A stretch of 64,000 nucleotides of DNA from Limnomonas spitsbergensis (GCA_037349105.1 JAYJMM010000037.1:3720001-3784000), one strand, 5' to 3'; shown: positions 55,401 to 64,000, counted from the stretch's first letter. The notes: a model not told the origin generated them from the letters alone. Translations and numbers: made by a program.

Positions 55401-58400
55401 AACTATATTAAATGCCCCCCCCTCCCCCCCCAACCTCTGTATTCCCCTGAGCCTCTGCTGAGATCTGACTTCCTTTCCTCCCATATTCCACCTGTGCTGC
55501 TGCGGGGATCTGATTTCAAATTCAAATATATTATCTTCATACCGCTGCCCCCCTGAGCTGCTTCTGATACCTGATCATACGTCAAATTTTTCCACCTTCT
55601 CCCATGTTTCTCCTGAGTCTCTGCTGGGATCCGATTTCATATTTAAAAAAACCCGTCCATCCCGAACACCCCTGCTATCTTCTTCTGGGATCTGTGTACA
55701 AATTTAAATACACCCTCCTCATCACGTAGCCTCCCTGAGCTGCTGCTGGGATCTTGATTCAAATCCAAACATACCCCTCTCATCCTGTAGACGCCCTGAG
55801 CTGCTGCTGGGATCTTGATTAAAATTCAAATATACCCCTCTCATCCCGTAGCCTCCCTGAGCTGCTGCTGGTATCTTCATTAAAATTCAAATATACCCCC
55901 TCATCCCGTAGCCTCCCTGAGCTGCTGCTGGTATCTTCATTAAAATTTAAATATACCCCTCTCATCCCGTAGACACCCTGAGCTGCTGCTGGGATCTTGA
56001 TTCAAATTCAAATATACCCCCCTCATCCCGTAGACGCCCTGAGCTGCTGCTGGGATCTTGATTCAAATCCAAACATACCCCTCTCATCCCGTAGACGCCC
56101 TGAGCTGCTGCTGGGATCTTGATTCAAATTCAAACATACCCCTCTCATCCCGTAGACGCCCTGAGCTGCTGCTGGGATCTTGATTCAAATTCAAACATAC
56201 CCCTCTCATCCCGTAGACGCCCTGAGCTGCAGCTGGTATCTTCATTAAAATTCAAATATACCCCCTCATCCCGTAGCCTCCCTGAGCTGCTGCTGGTATC
56301 TTCATTAAAATTCAAATATACCCCCTCATCCCGTAGCCTCCCTGAGCTGCTGCTGGTATCTTCATTAAAATTTAAATATACCCCTCTCATCCCGTAGACA
56401 CCCTGAGCTGCTGCTGGGATCTTGATTCAAATTCAAATATACCCCCCTCATCCCGTAGCCTCCCTGAGCTGCAGCTGGGATCTTGATTCAAATTCAAATA
56501 TACCCCTCTCATCCCGTAGACCCCCTGAGCTGCTGCTGGGATCTGATTTCAAATTCAAATGCCCCCCCTCATCCTGTAGACCCCCTGAGCTTCTGCTGGG
56601 ATCTGAGCGGTACGGACCGGAGATCGACATGTGGAGTGTGGGATGCATTCTCGCCGAGCTGCTTGTTGGCAAGCCCATCTTTCCCGGTGAGCAGTGTTGA
56701 TGGCATTTGTGTGAATCAAGAAGAAATGACAGGTCCTTGCTGGCAGGCCCCACCTTCCCTGGAAATAAGCATTATTGACTCAATGTTGGTGAATCAATGT
56801 AAAATCAAGGGGAGGAAGCCAATCGTCCCCCGTGTTCAGCATTTTTACTAAATGTTGGTGAATCAATGTAAAATTAAGCAACTGCTCATTGGCAGGCCAA
56901 TGGTCCCCCGTGTTCAGTGTTGTAAATTTCACTATTGAGGAATTAGTCAAGGAACTAATCAAGGAACCACCCTAATTTGAATCATTGCTGGAGCCGAGTT
57001 ACAGTTGGGGGGTGCGGTACGCATCCTGGCTGAGCTGCTAGTGGAGAGACCTATACTCCCGGAATAGACACCAGCAGGGCTTGTCGAACCTGTACATGTT
57101 CACTGAATTCACACCGTAACAGTAGACTTAGTATAAACCCGGGAGAGGGTTAAGGCACCATTCTAAGCCAAACAGCATCAGGCACCTCCGCACCTGGCAC
57201 CTGGCATCAAGCACCTGCCACCCAGCATCAGACAGGCAGGCATCACGCAGGCAGGCATCAGGCAGGCAGGCATCAGGCAGGCAGGCATCAGGCAGGCAGG
57301 CATCAGGCAGGCAGGCATCAGGCAGGCAGGCATCAGGCAGGCAGGCATCAGGCAGGCATCAGGCAGGCAGGCATCAGGCAGGCAGGCATCAGGCAGGCAG
57401 GCATCAGGCAGGCAGGCATCAGGCAGGCAGGCATCAGGCAGGCAGGCATCAGGCAGGCATCAGGCAGGCAGGCATCAGGCAGGCAGGCATCAGGCAGGCA
57501 GGCATCAGGCAGGCAGGCATCAGGCAGGCAGGCATCAGGCAGGCAGGCATTAGGCAGGCAGGCATCAGGCAGGCAGGCATCGGGCAGGCAGGCATCAGGC
57601 AGGCAGGCATCAGGCAGGCAGGCATCAGGCAGGCATCAGGCAGGCAGGCATCGGGCAGGCAGGCATCAGGCAGGCAGGCATCAGGCAGGCAGGCAAGCAG
57701 GCATCAGGCAGGCAGGCATCAGGCAGGCAGGCATCAGGCAGGCAGGCATCGGGCAGGCAGGCATCAGGCAGGCAGGCATCAGGCAGGCAGGCATCAGGCA
57801 GGCAGGCATCAGGTAGGCAGGCATCAGGCAGGCAGGCATCAGGCAGGCAGGCATCAGGCAGGCAGGCATCAGGCAGGCAGGCATCAGGCAGGCAGGCATC
57901 AGGCAGGCAAGCATCAGGCAGGCAGGCATCAGGCAGGCAGGCATCAGGTAGGCAGGCATCAGGCAGGCAGGCATCAGGCAGGCAGGCATCAGGCAGGCAG
58001 GCATCAGGCAGGCAGGCATCAGGCAGGCAGGCATCAGGCAGGCAAGCATCAGGCAGGCAGGCAGGCATCAGGCAGGCAGGCATCAGGCAGGCAGGCATCG
58101 GGCAGGCAGGCATCAGGCAGGCAGGCATCAGGCAGGCAGGCATCAGGCAGGCAGGCATCAGGCAGGCAGGCATCAGGCAGGCAGGCATCAGGCAGGCAGG
58201 CATCAGGCAGGCAGGCATCAGGCAGGCATCAGGCAGGCAGGCATCAGGCAGGCAGGCATCAGGCAGGCAGGCATCAGGCAGGCAGGCATCAGGCAGGCAG
58301 GCATCAGGCAGGTAGGCATCAGGCAGGCAGGCATCAGGCAGGCAGGCATCAGGCAGGCAGGCATCAGGCAGGCAGGCATCAGGCAGGCAGGCATCAGGCA

Positions 58401-61400
58401 GGCAGGCATCAGGCAGGCAGGCATCAGGCAGGCAGGCAGGCATCAGGCAGGCAGGCATCAGGCAGGCAGGCATCAGGCAGGCATCAGGCAGGCAGGCATC
58501 AGGCAGGCAGGCATCAGGCAGGCGGGCATCAGGCAGGCAGGCATCAGGCAGGCAGGCATCAGGCAGGCAGGAATCAGGCAGGCAGGCATCAGGCAGGCAG
58601 GCATCAGGCAGGCAGGCAGGCATCGGGCAGGCAGGCATCAGGCAGGCAGGCATTGGGCAGGTAGGCATCAGGCAGGCAGGCATCAGGCAGGCGGGCATCA
58701 GGCAGGCAGGCATTGGGCAGGTAGGCATCAGGCAGGCAGGCATCAGGCAGGCAGGCATCAGGCAGGCAGGCATCAGGCAGGCAGGCATCAGGCAGGCAGG
58801 CATCAGGCAGGCAGGCATCAGACAGGCAGGCATCAGGCAGGCAGGCATCAGGCAGGCAGGCATCAGGCAGGCAGGCAGGCATCAGGCAGGCAGGCATCAG
58901 GCAGGCAGGCATCAGGCAGGCATCAGGCAGGCAGGCATCAGGCAGGCAGGCATCAGGCAGGCAGGCATCAGGCAGGCAGGCATCAGGCAGGCAGGCATCA
59001 GGCAGGCAGGCATCAGGCAGGCAGGCATCAGGCAGGCAGGCATCGGGCAGGCAGGCATCAGGCAGGCAGGCATCAGGCAGGCAGGCATCAGGCAGGCATC
59101 AGGCAGGCAGGCATCAGGCAGGCAGGCATCAGGCAGGCAGGCATCAGGCAGGCAGGCATCAGGCAGGCAGGCATCAGGCAGGCAGGCATCAGGCAGGCAG
59201 GCATCAGGCAGGCAGGCATCGGGCAGGCAGGCATCAGGCAGGCAGGCATCAGGCAGGCAGGCATCAGGCAGGCAGGCATCAGGTAGGCAGGCATCAGGCA
59301 GGCAGGCATCAGGCAGGCAGGCATCAGGCAGGCAGGCATCAGGCAGGCAGGCATCAGGCAGGCAGGCATCAGGCAGGCAGGCATCAGGCAGGCAGGCATC
59401 AGGCAGGCAGGCATCAGGCAGGCAGGCATCAGGCAGGCAGGCATCAGGCAGGCAGGCAAGCAGGCATCAGGCAGGCAGGCATCAGGCAGGCAGGCATCAG
59501 GCAGGCAGGCATCAGGCAGGCAGGCATCAGGCAGGCAGGCATCAGGCAGGCAGGCATCGGGCAGGCAGGCATCAGGCAGGCAGGCATCAGGCACGCAGGC
59601 ATCAGGCAGGCAGGCAGGCATCGGGCAGGCAGGCATCAGGCAGGCAGGCATCAGGCAGGCAGGCATCGGGCAGGCAGGCATCAGGCAGGCAGGCATCAGG
59701 CAGGCAGGCATCAGGCAGGCATCAGGCAGGCAGGCATCAGGCAGGCAGGCATCAGGCAGGCAGGCATCAGGCAGGCAGGCATCAGGCAGGCAGGCATCAG
59801 GCAGACAGGCATCAGGCAGGCAGGCATCAGGCAGGCAGGCATCAGGCAGGCAGGCATCAGGCAGGCAGGCATCAGGCAGGCAGGCATCAGGCAGGCGGGC
59901 ATCAGGCAGGCAGGCATCAGGCAGGCAGGCATCAGGCAGGCAGGCATCAGGCAGGCGGGCATCAGGCAGGCAGGCATCAGGCAGGCAGGCATCAGGCAGG
60001 CAGGAATCAGGCAGGCAGGCATCAGGCAGGCAGGCATCAGGCAGGCAGGCAGGCATCGGGCAGGCAGGCATCAGGCAGGCAGGCATTGGGCAGGTAGGCA
60101 TCAGGCAGGCAGGCATCAGGCAGGCGGGCATCAGGCAGGCAGGCATTGGGCAGGTAGGCATCAGGCAGGCAGGCATCAGGCAGGCGGGCATCAGGCAGGC
60201 AGGCATCAGGCAGGCAGGCATCAGGCAGGCAGGCATCAGGCAGGCAGGCATCAGACAGGCAGGCATCAGGCAGGCAGGCATCAGGCAGGCAGGCATCAGG
60301 CAGGCAGGCAGGCATCAGGCAGGCAGGCATCAGGCAGGCAGGCATCAGGCAGGCATCAGGCAGGCAGGCATCAGGCAGGCAGGCATCAGGCAGGCAGGCA
60401 TCAGGCAGGCAGGCATCAGGCAGGCAGGCATCAGGCAGGCAGGCATCAGGCAGGCAGGCATCAGGCAGGCAGGCATCGGGCAGGCAGGCATCAGGCAGGC
60501 AGGCATCAGGCAGGCAGGCATCAGGCAGGCATCAGGCAGGCAGGCATCAGGCAGGCAGGCATCAGGCAGGCAGGCATCAGGCAGGCAGGCATCAGGCAGG
60601 CAGGCATCAGGCAGGCAGGCATCAGGCAGGCAGGCATCAGGCAGGCAGGCATCGGGCAGGCAGGCATCAGGCAGGCAGGCATCAGGCAGGCAGGCATCAG
60701 GCAGGCAGGCATCAGGTAGGCAGGCATCAGGCAGGCAGGCATCAGGCAGGCAGGCATCAGGCAGGCAGGCATCAGGCAGGCAGGCATCAGGCAGGCAGGC
60801 ATCAGGCAGGCAGGCATCAGGCAGGCAGGCATCAGGCAGGCAGGCATCAGGCAGGCAGGCATCAGGCAGGCAGGCATCAGGCAGGCAGGCAAGCAGGCAT
60901 CAGGCAGGCAGGCATCAGGCAGGCAGGCATCAGGCAGGCAGGCATCAGGCAGGCAGGCATCAGGCAGGCAGGCATCAGGCAGGCAGGCATCGGGCAGGCA
61001 GGCATCAGGCAGGCAGGCATCAGGCACGCAGGCATCAGGCAGGCAGGCAGGCATCGGGCAGGCAGGCATCAGGCAGGCAGGCATCAGGCAGGCAGGCATC
61101 GGGCAGGCAGGCATCAGGCAGGCAGGCATCAGGCAGGCAGGCATCAGGCAGGCATCAGGCAGGCAGGCATCAGGCAGGCAGGCATCAGGCAGGCAGGCAT
61201 CAGGCAGGCAGGCATCAGGCAGACAGGCATCAGGCAGGCAGGCATCAGGCAGGCAGGCATCAGGCAGGCAGGCATCAGGCAGGCAGGCATCAGGCAGGCA
61301 GGCATCAGGCAGGCGGGCATCAGGCAGGCAGGCATCAGGCAGGCAGGCATCAGGCAGGCAGGCATCAGGCTGGCAGGCATCAGGCAGGCAGGCATCAGGC

Positions 61401-64000
61401 AGGCAGGCATCAGGCAGGCAGGCATCAGGCAGGCAGGCATCAGGCAGGCAGGTAGGCATCAGGCAGGCAGGCATCAGGCAGGCGGGCATCAGGCAGGCAG
61501 GAATCAGGCAGGCAGGCATCAGGCAGGCGGGCATCAGGCAGGCAGGCATCAGGCAGGCAGGCATCAGGCAGGCAGGCATCAGGCAGGCAGGCATCAGGCA
61601 GGCATCAGGCAGGCAGGCAGGTAGGCATCAGGCAGGCAGGCATCAGGCAGGCAGGCATCAGGCAGGCAGGCATCAGGCAGGCAGGCATCAGGCAGGCATC
61701 AGGCAGGCAGGCATCAGGCAGGCATCAGGCAGGCAGGCATCAGGCAGGCAGGCATCAGGCAGGCAGGCATCAGGCAGGCAGGCATCAGGCAGGCAGGCAT
61801 CAGGCAGGCAGGCATCAGGCAGGCAGGCATCAGGCAGGCAGGCATCAGGCAGGCAGGCATCAGGCAGGCAGGCATCAGGCTCCTTATCACCTCCGGCCAT
61901 TGTGGTACCCCCTGTTTCTCCTTACCTTCTTGATGGTCAACTCCTTTGACAGGTACTGATGAAATGGACCAGCTTGACAGGATCTTCCGTACCATGGGCT
62001 CCCCGACAGACCAGAACTGGCCAGGTTGCACCAAGCTGCCTTTGTAAGCTGCCCTTGTAAGCTGCCCTTGTAAGCTGCCTTGGAAGCTGCCTTGAAAGCT
62101 GCCTTGAAAGCTGCCTTGAAAGCTGCCTTGAAAGCTGCCTTGGAAGCTGCCTTGAAAGCTGCCTTGGAAGCTGCCTTGAAAGCTGTCTTGAAAGCTGACT
62201 TGGAAGCTGCCTATTTTCCCTTGCACTCGCAAGGCATGGCATGACGTGTGCGTGCATACACTCTGACACTCCCCATCTGATCAGACCTGACCAGGCCACA
62301 CCATGATGCTTTTGTAAGCTGCTCTTGTGTGCGCATGCATTGGCATCATATGTGCATGCATGGCACGTCATGTGTATGCGCGTGCATGGCACGACATGTC
62401 ACCTGTGCACGCGCTTGCATGGCATGACATGTGTGTGCGCATGCATGATGTGGCATGTGCAGGAGCCATGGTGTCTGCACCATGGGCTCCACGACCAATC
62501 ATACCCGGCCAGTCTACCCCAATCTGCCCGTGTAAGGAGAAATGTGCATGGTGCATGCATGGGCGCATGGGCGCATGGTGCATGCATGGGCGCATGGCAC
62601 GCATGGTGTTATAGATGTGGTTTCCCGTTAGCCCCAGTCATTGTGTCAGAGAGTGAGGCTCGTACATTGCCTCTCCTTGCTTGATACCTGGTTTTAAGCT
62701 GCTGCGCAAAACTTTACAAAATACGTTTTTACTTTGCCGGGCAGGTCCAAAATGTATGTGTGCTCCAGATTTTGAACGCCGTTTACCTGCAATATCTACC
62801 GGTATCTACCTCTTGCCTTTGATGAGGTCCTTTTGCTCAAATAGAAGGGCAGCCAGCTCAAGAACTGGCTGCCGGCTCCCCCCACACACACCCGCTATTT
62901 GCTATGCAACATCTGCCCCTGTTTGCTCGAGCTTTAACAAGGTTCTCCAGGCCTAGGTTTTGCCCAGCTTAAGGGCTGCCACTTGAATAAATGGCTGCGG
63001 GACATGGGGGATAGGCCAAATCCGATGCTTCATGTAGTTGTGTTTTCGAACTTGCACGCCCACCCCCTCCGTTGCCTCTTCGCTCCAGCTTGACAAGGTC
63101 CCTCCTGTTGTTGGGCAACTTAACAAAGAAGTGGCTGTGTGCCCCCCTCATTTGCTCTATCTGAATGTGTAGCGTCTGTAACAGCTGGATCACCTGCAAC
63201 ATCTGTTTCGTGTGCAACACCTTCCTTTCTTTGCTTCAGCTTTGACAAGGTCCCTCCGAACAAGTACAAAGGCAACCACCTGAAGAAATGGCTGCGGGAC
63301 ATGGCCAGCAGGGCCAACCTTCTGCTCAACGTGAAGGATGATGCGGTGGCGCTGCTCGAGAAGATGTTGTCCCTGGACCCGACTCGCAGGATCTCGGCGC
63401 TGGAGGCCATCAAGGCAAGGGGGTGCAGATGTTGCATATGTTGCATTTCTGGGGGAGGCAGGGGGGGCCAGCGCGGCGCATTATCCCGGGAAGTTCCATT
63501 TGTAACATTAGCCCAAGTTTCAGCTCATTGCAGGTGACCAAGTCCTCCGCTCGCGATGGTCGTGAGCATTGGAATCGATCATCTTGCAGCTTGTGTTTGC
63601 CGTGTGCTGTCATGCTACGCCTCCTCTACACTTGCAACGCCACACTCCCGCACATGACCCTTCTGGTTTTGAGGTGACCGTATAGCCCTAAACCCTAAAC
63701 CTTGAAATTCCGCACAGGACCCCTGGTTCTGGCAGGACCCCATGCCTTGCTCTCCCAAAGACCTGCCCTGCCACGGCTCCCAACACGAGTTCACAATGAA
63801 GCGTCGCCGCAACGATGAGAAAGAGCAGCTGCTTATGCCTCTGCAGCTGCCGCAACAACAGCAACAACAACAACAGCTGGAATACGAGGACCGGAGCCGG
63901 CAGGGCGGGCTGGCAGGCTCGGTGGGAGGAGGCAGGATGCCGGCGCTCATGCAGCAACAGCAGCAGCAACAGCAGTTTCGCCAGCAGGTTGGCGCAGCAC
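49473..64000 (+). CDS. CDKC: CDKC-type cyclin-dependent kinase (CDK9/CDK12 class), 3' end outside window
   Basis: Serine/threonine kinase that pairs with cyclin T/K-type partners and phosphorylates the RNA polymerase II C-terminal domain. Exons: 49473-49559, 49733-49843, 50922-51060, 51808-51845, 52681-52752, 53278-53345, 54558-54613, 55058-55133, 56580-56686, 61953-62043, 63240-63414, 63718-64000+ (434 residues seen). Landmarks: glycine loop IGEGTYGQV (48-56), VALKK lysine K72, C-helix PITAIRE (the CDKC form), HRDLKASN (171-178), DFG (191-193), T-loop [36 protein letters not shown], then [13 protein letters not shown] and [17 protein letters not shown]. After the kinase domain comes [10 protein letters not shown] and Gln runs. 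ATG 49473 has context CAAAATGG. Exon 11 uses a GC donor (AAG|GCAAGG, 63415) because no GT choice keeps the frame into DPWFW. Exon 7's acceptor is CCCAAG. Introns are large and repeat-filled. Confidence 0.94.
49860..50440 (+). repeat. ~58-bp minisatellite, about 10 copies (CDKC intron 2)
   Basis: Units of CATGGTCGCATGGGAGGAGG then GAGGCCCATAATATGTCCCACC differ by substitutions and lengths of 55-61 bp. The array begins about 20 bases after the exon 2 donor; no clear copy of exon sequence is visible in the unit. Confidence 0.8.
51061..51400 (+). repeat. Copies of exon 3 end with telomere-like spacers (CDKC intron 3)
   Basis: AATGTGGTCAACCTGCAGGA then GATCGTTCGCTCGGAGAGTG at about 51149 copies exon 3's last ~13 codons with the donor GAGA|GTGAGA. 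Weaker copies follow at about 51283 and 51356. They alternate with ACCCTGAACCCTAAACCCTG runs. Confidence 0.8.
51530..51720 (+). repeat. Tandem copies of a CTCTGGTTTTC...GGTGTC unit (CDKC intron 3)
   Basis: Three partial units with CCTCTGGTTTTC(T)CCCC, then TTTCAATA(C/T)CACCA, then ATGGTGTC and GTTGGTGTGCCAC occur at about 51530, 51610 and 51665. Confidence 0.65.
51975..52205 (+). repeat. CCCTAAA telomere-like repeats in four blocks (CDKC intron 4)
   Basis: Four blocks, each starting CCCCCAGGTCTCTGTCCT or a close variant and followed by three to six AACCCTAAACCC-type heptads and ACCGTTACAA, make a ~60-bp higher-order unit. The heptad is the plant/green-algal telomere repeat (TTTAGGG), here on the sense strand as CCCTAAA. 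Interstitial, not a chromosome end. Confidence 0.8.
52440..52680 (+). repeat. Duplicated acceptor-proximal block (CDKC intron 4)
   Basis: GGCATGGCCTCCTCTGxTATG, then CCxGTGGxGCATGCATGCCC, then AAACCATGxCxCCTTG occurs at 52449-52505 and again at 52589-52645, next to the exon 5 acceptor at 52680. Confidence 0.7.
53380..53620 (+). repeat. Copies of exon 6 end (CDKC intron 6)
   Basis: Variants of CACCCTAATGGAGTCCTGCA then CAxGTxxAxTAGGCA with GGGAGTGTGAACGTCCT follow exon 6 at about 53395, 53483 and 53560. They reproduce exon 6's CACTCTAATGGAGTTCTGCA then CAG end plus the first intron bases. Confidence 0.8.
53719..53808 (-). repeat. Dispersed repeat family A (CDKC intron 6)
   Basis: Reverse complement: CAAAGAAAGAAAGGAAGCTA, then CGCCCTACAAGGGCGTGGAG, then GTCAGGGAAACAACGCAGC, then CTCGCCGTTACCATC. 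Same order and hairpin as 36845-36945. Confidence 0.65.
53930..54310 (+). repeat. ~125-bp tandem repeat, 3 copies (CDKC intron 6)
   Basis: Units share CCCAGCCAGGCTGCTACGCT, then CGGCTGCCAATCGGTGACCG, then GGACCTTCCTACACTGGCAC, then GTCCCAGGATTTTGTCCTCTA, then GCTCGACAAGCG. Three diverged copies start near 53945, 54085 and 54245. Confidence 0.75.
54466..54560 (+). repeat. Copy of exon 7 acceptor region (CDKC intron 6)
   Basis: GATCCGCCCTGTGCTCCAAG then GGACCTTGCAGCCT (54466-54500) copies GATCCACCCTGTGCCCCAAG|GGACCTCAAAGCCT at 54538-54571. It includes the unusual AAG acceptor and first codons. Confidence 0.8.
54690..55000 (+). repeat. Short tandem repeats (CDKC intron 7)
   Basis: A 42-bp unit AAAGAGGTACCCCCCCCACC then CTCTACGTGTGCTACC then ATTGTT occurs twice (54690-54773). 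Then GTTCCATGCAAGATGT/GTTGCCATGCAAGA units follow at 54828-55000. Confidence 0.75.
55430..56579 (+). repeat. 61-bp minisatellite built from the exon 9 acceptor and first codons (CDKC intron 8)
   Basis: The unit is CTCATCCCGTAGACGCCCTG, then AGCTGCTGCTGGGATCTTGA, then TTCAAATTCAAATATACCCC, spaced 61 bp in the best-conserved part (about 55720-56579). The first two blocks are the exon 9 acceptor and its start: CATCCTGTAG|ACCCCCTGAG then CTTCTGCTGGGATCTGAG (codons [10 protein letters not shown]). Some 14 regular units plus decayed ones back to 55430 precede the true exon, which continues GCGGTACGG. Each unit offers an acceptor-like (C)GTAG and a few in-frame kinase codons before diverging into AT-rich sequence. 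Confidence 0.9.
57005..57066 (+). repeat. Copy of exon 9 end (CDKC intron 9)
   Basis: CGCATCCTGGCTGAGCTGCT then AGTGGAGAGACCTATACTCC then CGG copies exon 9's last ~14 codons (CATTCTCGCCGAGCTGCTTG then TTGGCAAGCCCATCTTTCCC then G). Confidence 0.75.
57170..61880 (+). repeat. 4.7-kb array of a 15-bp unit with 1433-bp higher-order repeats (CDKC intron 9)
   Basis: The unit CATCAGGCAGGCAGG (15 bp) fills most of intron 9, with interspersed 11-bp (CATCAGGCAGG) and 19-bp variants and point changes. Rare variants recur with a fixed offset: GAATC at 58571 and 60004, AAGCAGG at 59458 and 60891, and the double CATTGGGCAGGTAGG block near 58650 and 60083. All are 1433 bp apart, showing a duplication of a long block; one 15-bp unit was later gained or lost. 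A more diverged block lies to the left. The frames of 350-410 codons (Met-Pro-Ala-Cys-Leu repeats) exist because 15 is divisible by three and are not proteins. The array ends about 72 bp before exon 10. Confidence 0.95.
62044..62215 (+). repeat. 12-13-bp array grown on the exon 10 donor (CDKC intron 10)
   Basis: Exon 10 ends AAGCTGCCTTT|GTAAGCTGCC. The intron continues with CTTGTAAGCTGCC units (13 bp), then CTTGGAAGCTGC/CTTGAAAGCTGC units (12 bp), about 14 in all. The first two or three keep a GTAAGC donor-like string; later ones have G-to-A/T changes that destroy it. Confidence 0.88.
62270..62545 (+). repeat. Two decayed copies of exon 10 end with donor (CDKC intron 10)
   Basis: About 62283-62330 (GACCTGACCAGGCCACACCA then TGATGCTTTTGTAAGCTG) and about 62470-62540 (CACCATGGGCTCCACGACCA, then CCGGCCAGTCTACCCC, then AATCTGCCCGTGTAAGG) follow exon 10's ACCATGGGCTCCCCGACAGA ... 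CTGCCTTTGTAAGC. Confidence 0.8.
62815..63145 (+). repeat. Three copies of exon 11 start (CDKC intron 10)
   Basis: Near-copies of TTTGACAAGGTCCCTCCGAA, then CAAGTACAAAGGCAACCACC, then TGAAGAAATGGCTGCGGGAC occur at about 62818-62880, 62930-63010 and 63087-63143. The middle one still has AATAAATGGCTGCGGGACAT. The real exon 11 is the last at 63240. Each copy carries stops or indels. Confidence 0.85.
63686..63705 (+). repeat. CCCTAAA run before exon 12 (CDKC intron 11)
   Basis: GCCCTAAACCCTAAACCTTG lies 12-30 bases upstream of the exon 12 acceptor. Confidence 0.6.

Noticed and set aside
57170..61880. CRISPR array or centromere
   Set aside because: No spacers of constant length between identical repeats; it is a simple tandem satellite inside a transcribed eukaryotic intron.
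57625..62232. Met-Pro-Ala-Cys-Leu repeat frames of up to 412 codons on the minus strand
   Set aside because: A 15-bp satellite without stops; antisense to a kinase intron, with no start context or non-repeat domain.

Overview
The window is nuclear DNA of a eukaryote, most likely a green alga (chlorophyte or prasinophyte-like). The evidence is intron-dense genes with mostly GTG-type 5' splice sites (34 of 43 donors in the largest gene), plant/algal-type CCCTAAA repeats inside introns, a MOR1/XMAP215 protein with five TOG domains, and a plant-type PITAIRE kinase (CDKC). The lineage is an inference; no species is claimed.

Layout. 1-103 may hold the acidic tail of a gene cut by the window edge. 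104-13,500 is gene-poor and rich in decayed mobile and dispersed DNA: one tRNA-Gly(TCC) at 2012-2083, a broken hAT-like transposase on the minus strand (2931-3829), two terminal-inverted-repeat elements (5268-5698 and 7726-8257), and an ankyrin-repeat gene interrupted by one in-frame stop (8398-10059). From 13,579 to 45,815 a single 44-exon plus-strand gene encodes a 2275-residue MOR1/XMAP215/ch-TOG microtubule polymerase; the summed exons are exactly divisible by three. A three-exon minus-strand gene for a mitochondrial BOLA3-type protein (105 residues, 47,532-49,105) converges on it. BOLA3 shares a 367-bp divergent intergenic region with a plus-strand CDKC/CDK9/CDK12-type kinase gene (49,473 to beyond the window end, 12 exons seen).

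The genes do not form a pathway: one acts on microtubule dynamics, one on mitochondrial iron-sulfur cluster delivery, and one on RNA polymerase II CTD phosphorylation and elongation.

The most unusual property is the intron content. In at least 20 introns the sequence next to a splice site holds one to many diverged copies of that same exon-intron junction (the exon's last or first 15-60 bases plus the donor or acceptor). In several introns these have grown into minisatellites, for example 61-bp units each carrying an acceptor plus the first codons of CDKC exon 9, and 12-13-bp units built on the exon 10 donor. Other intron arrays (57 starts of a 42-bp unit ending in CTCCTTGCAG, and a 4.7-kb 15-bp array with a 1433-bp higher-order repeat) inflate the genes. 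Three short dispersed repeat families occur on both strands.
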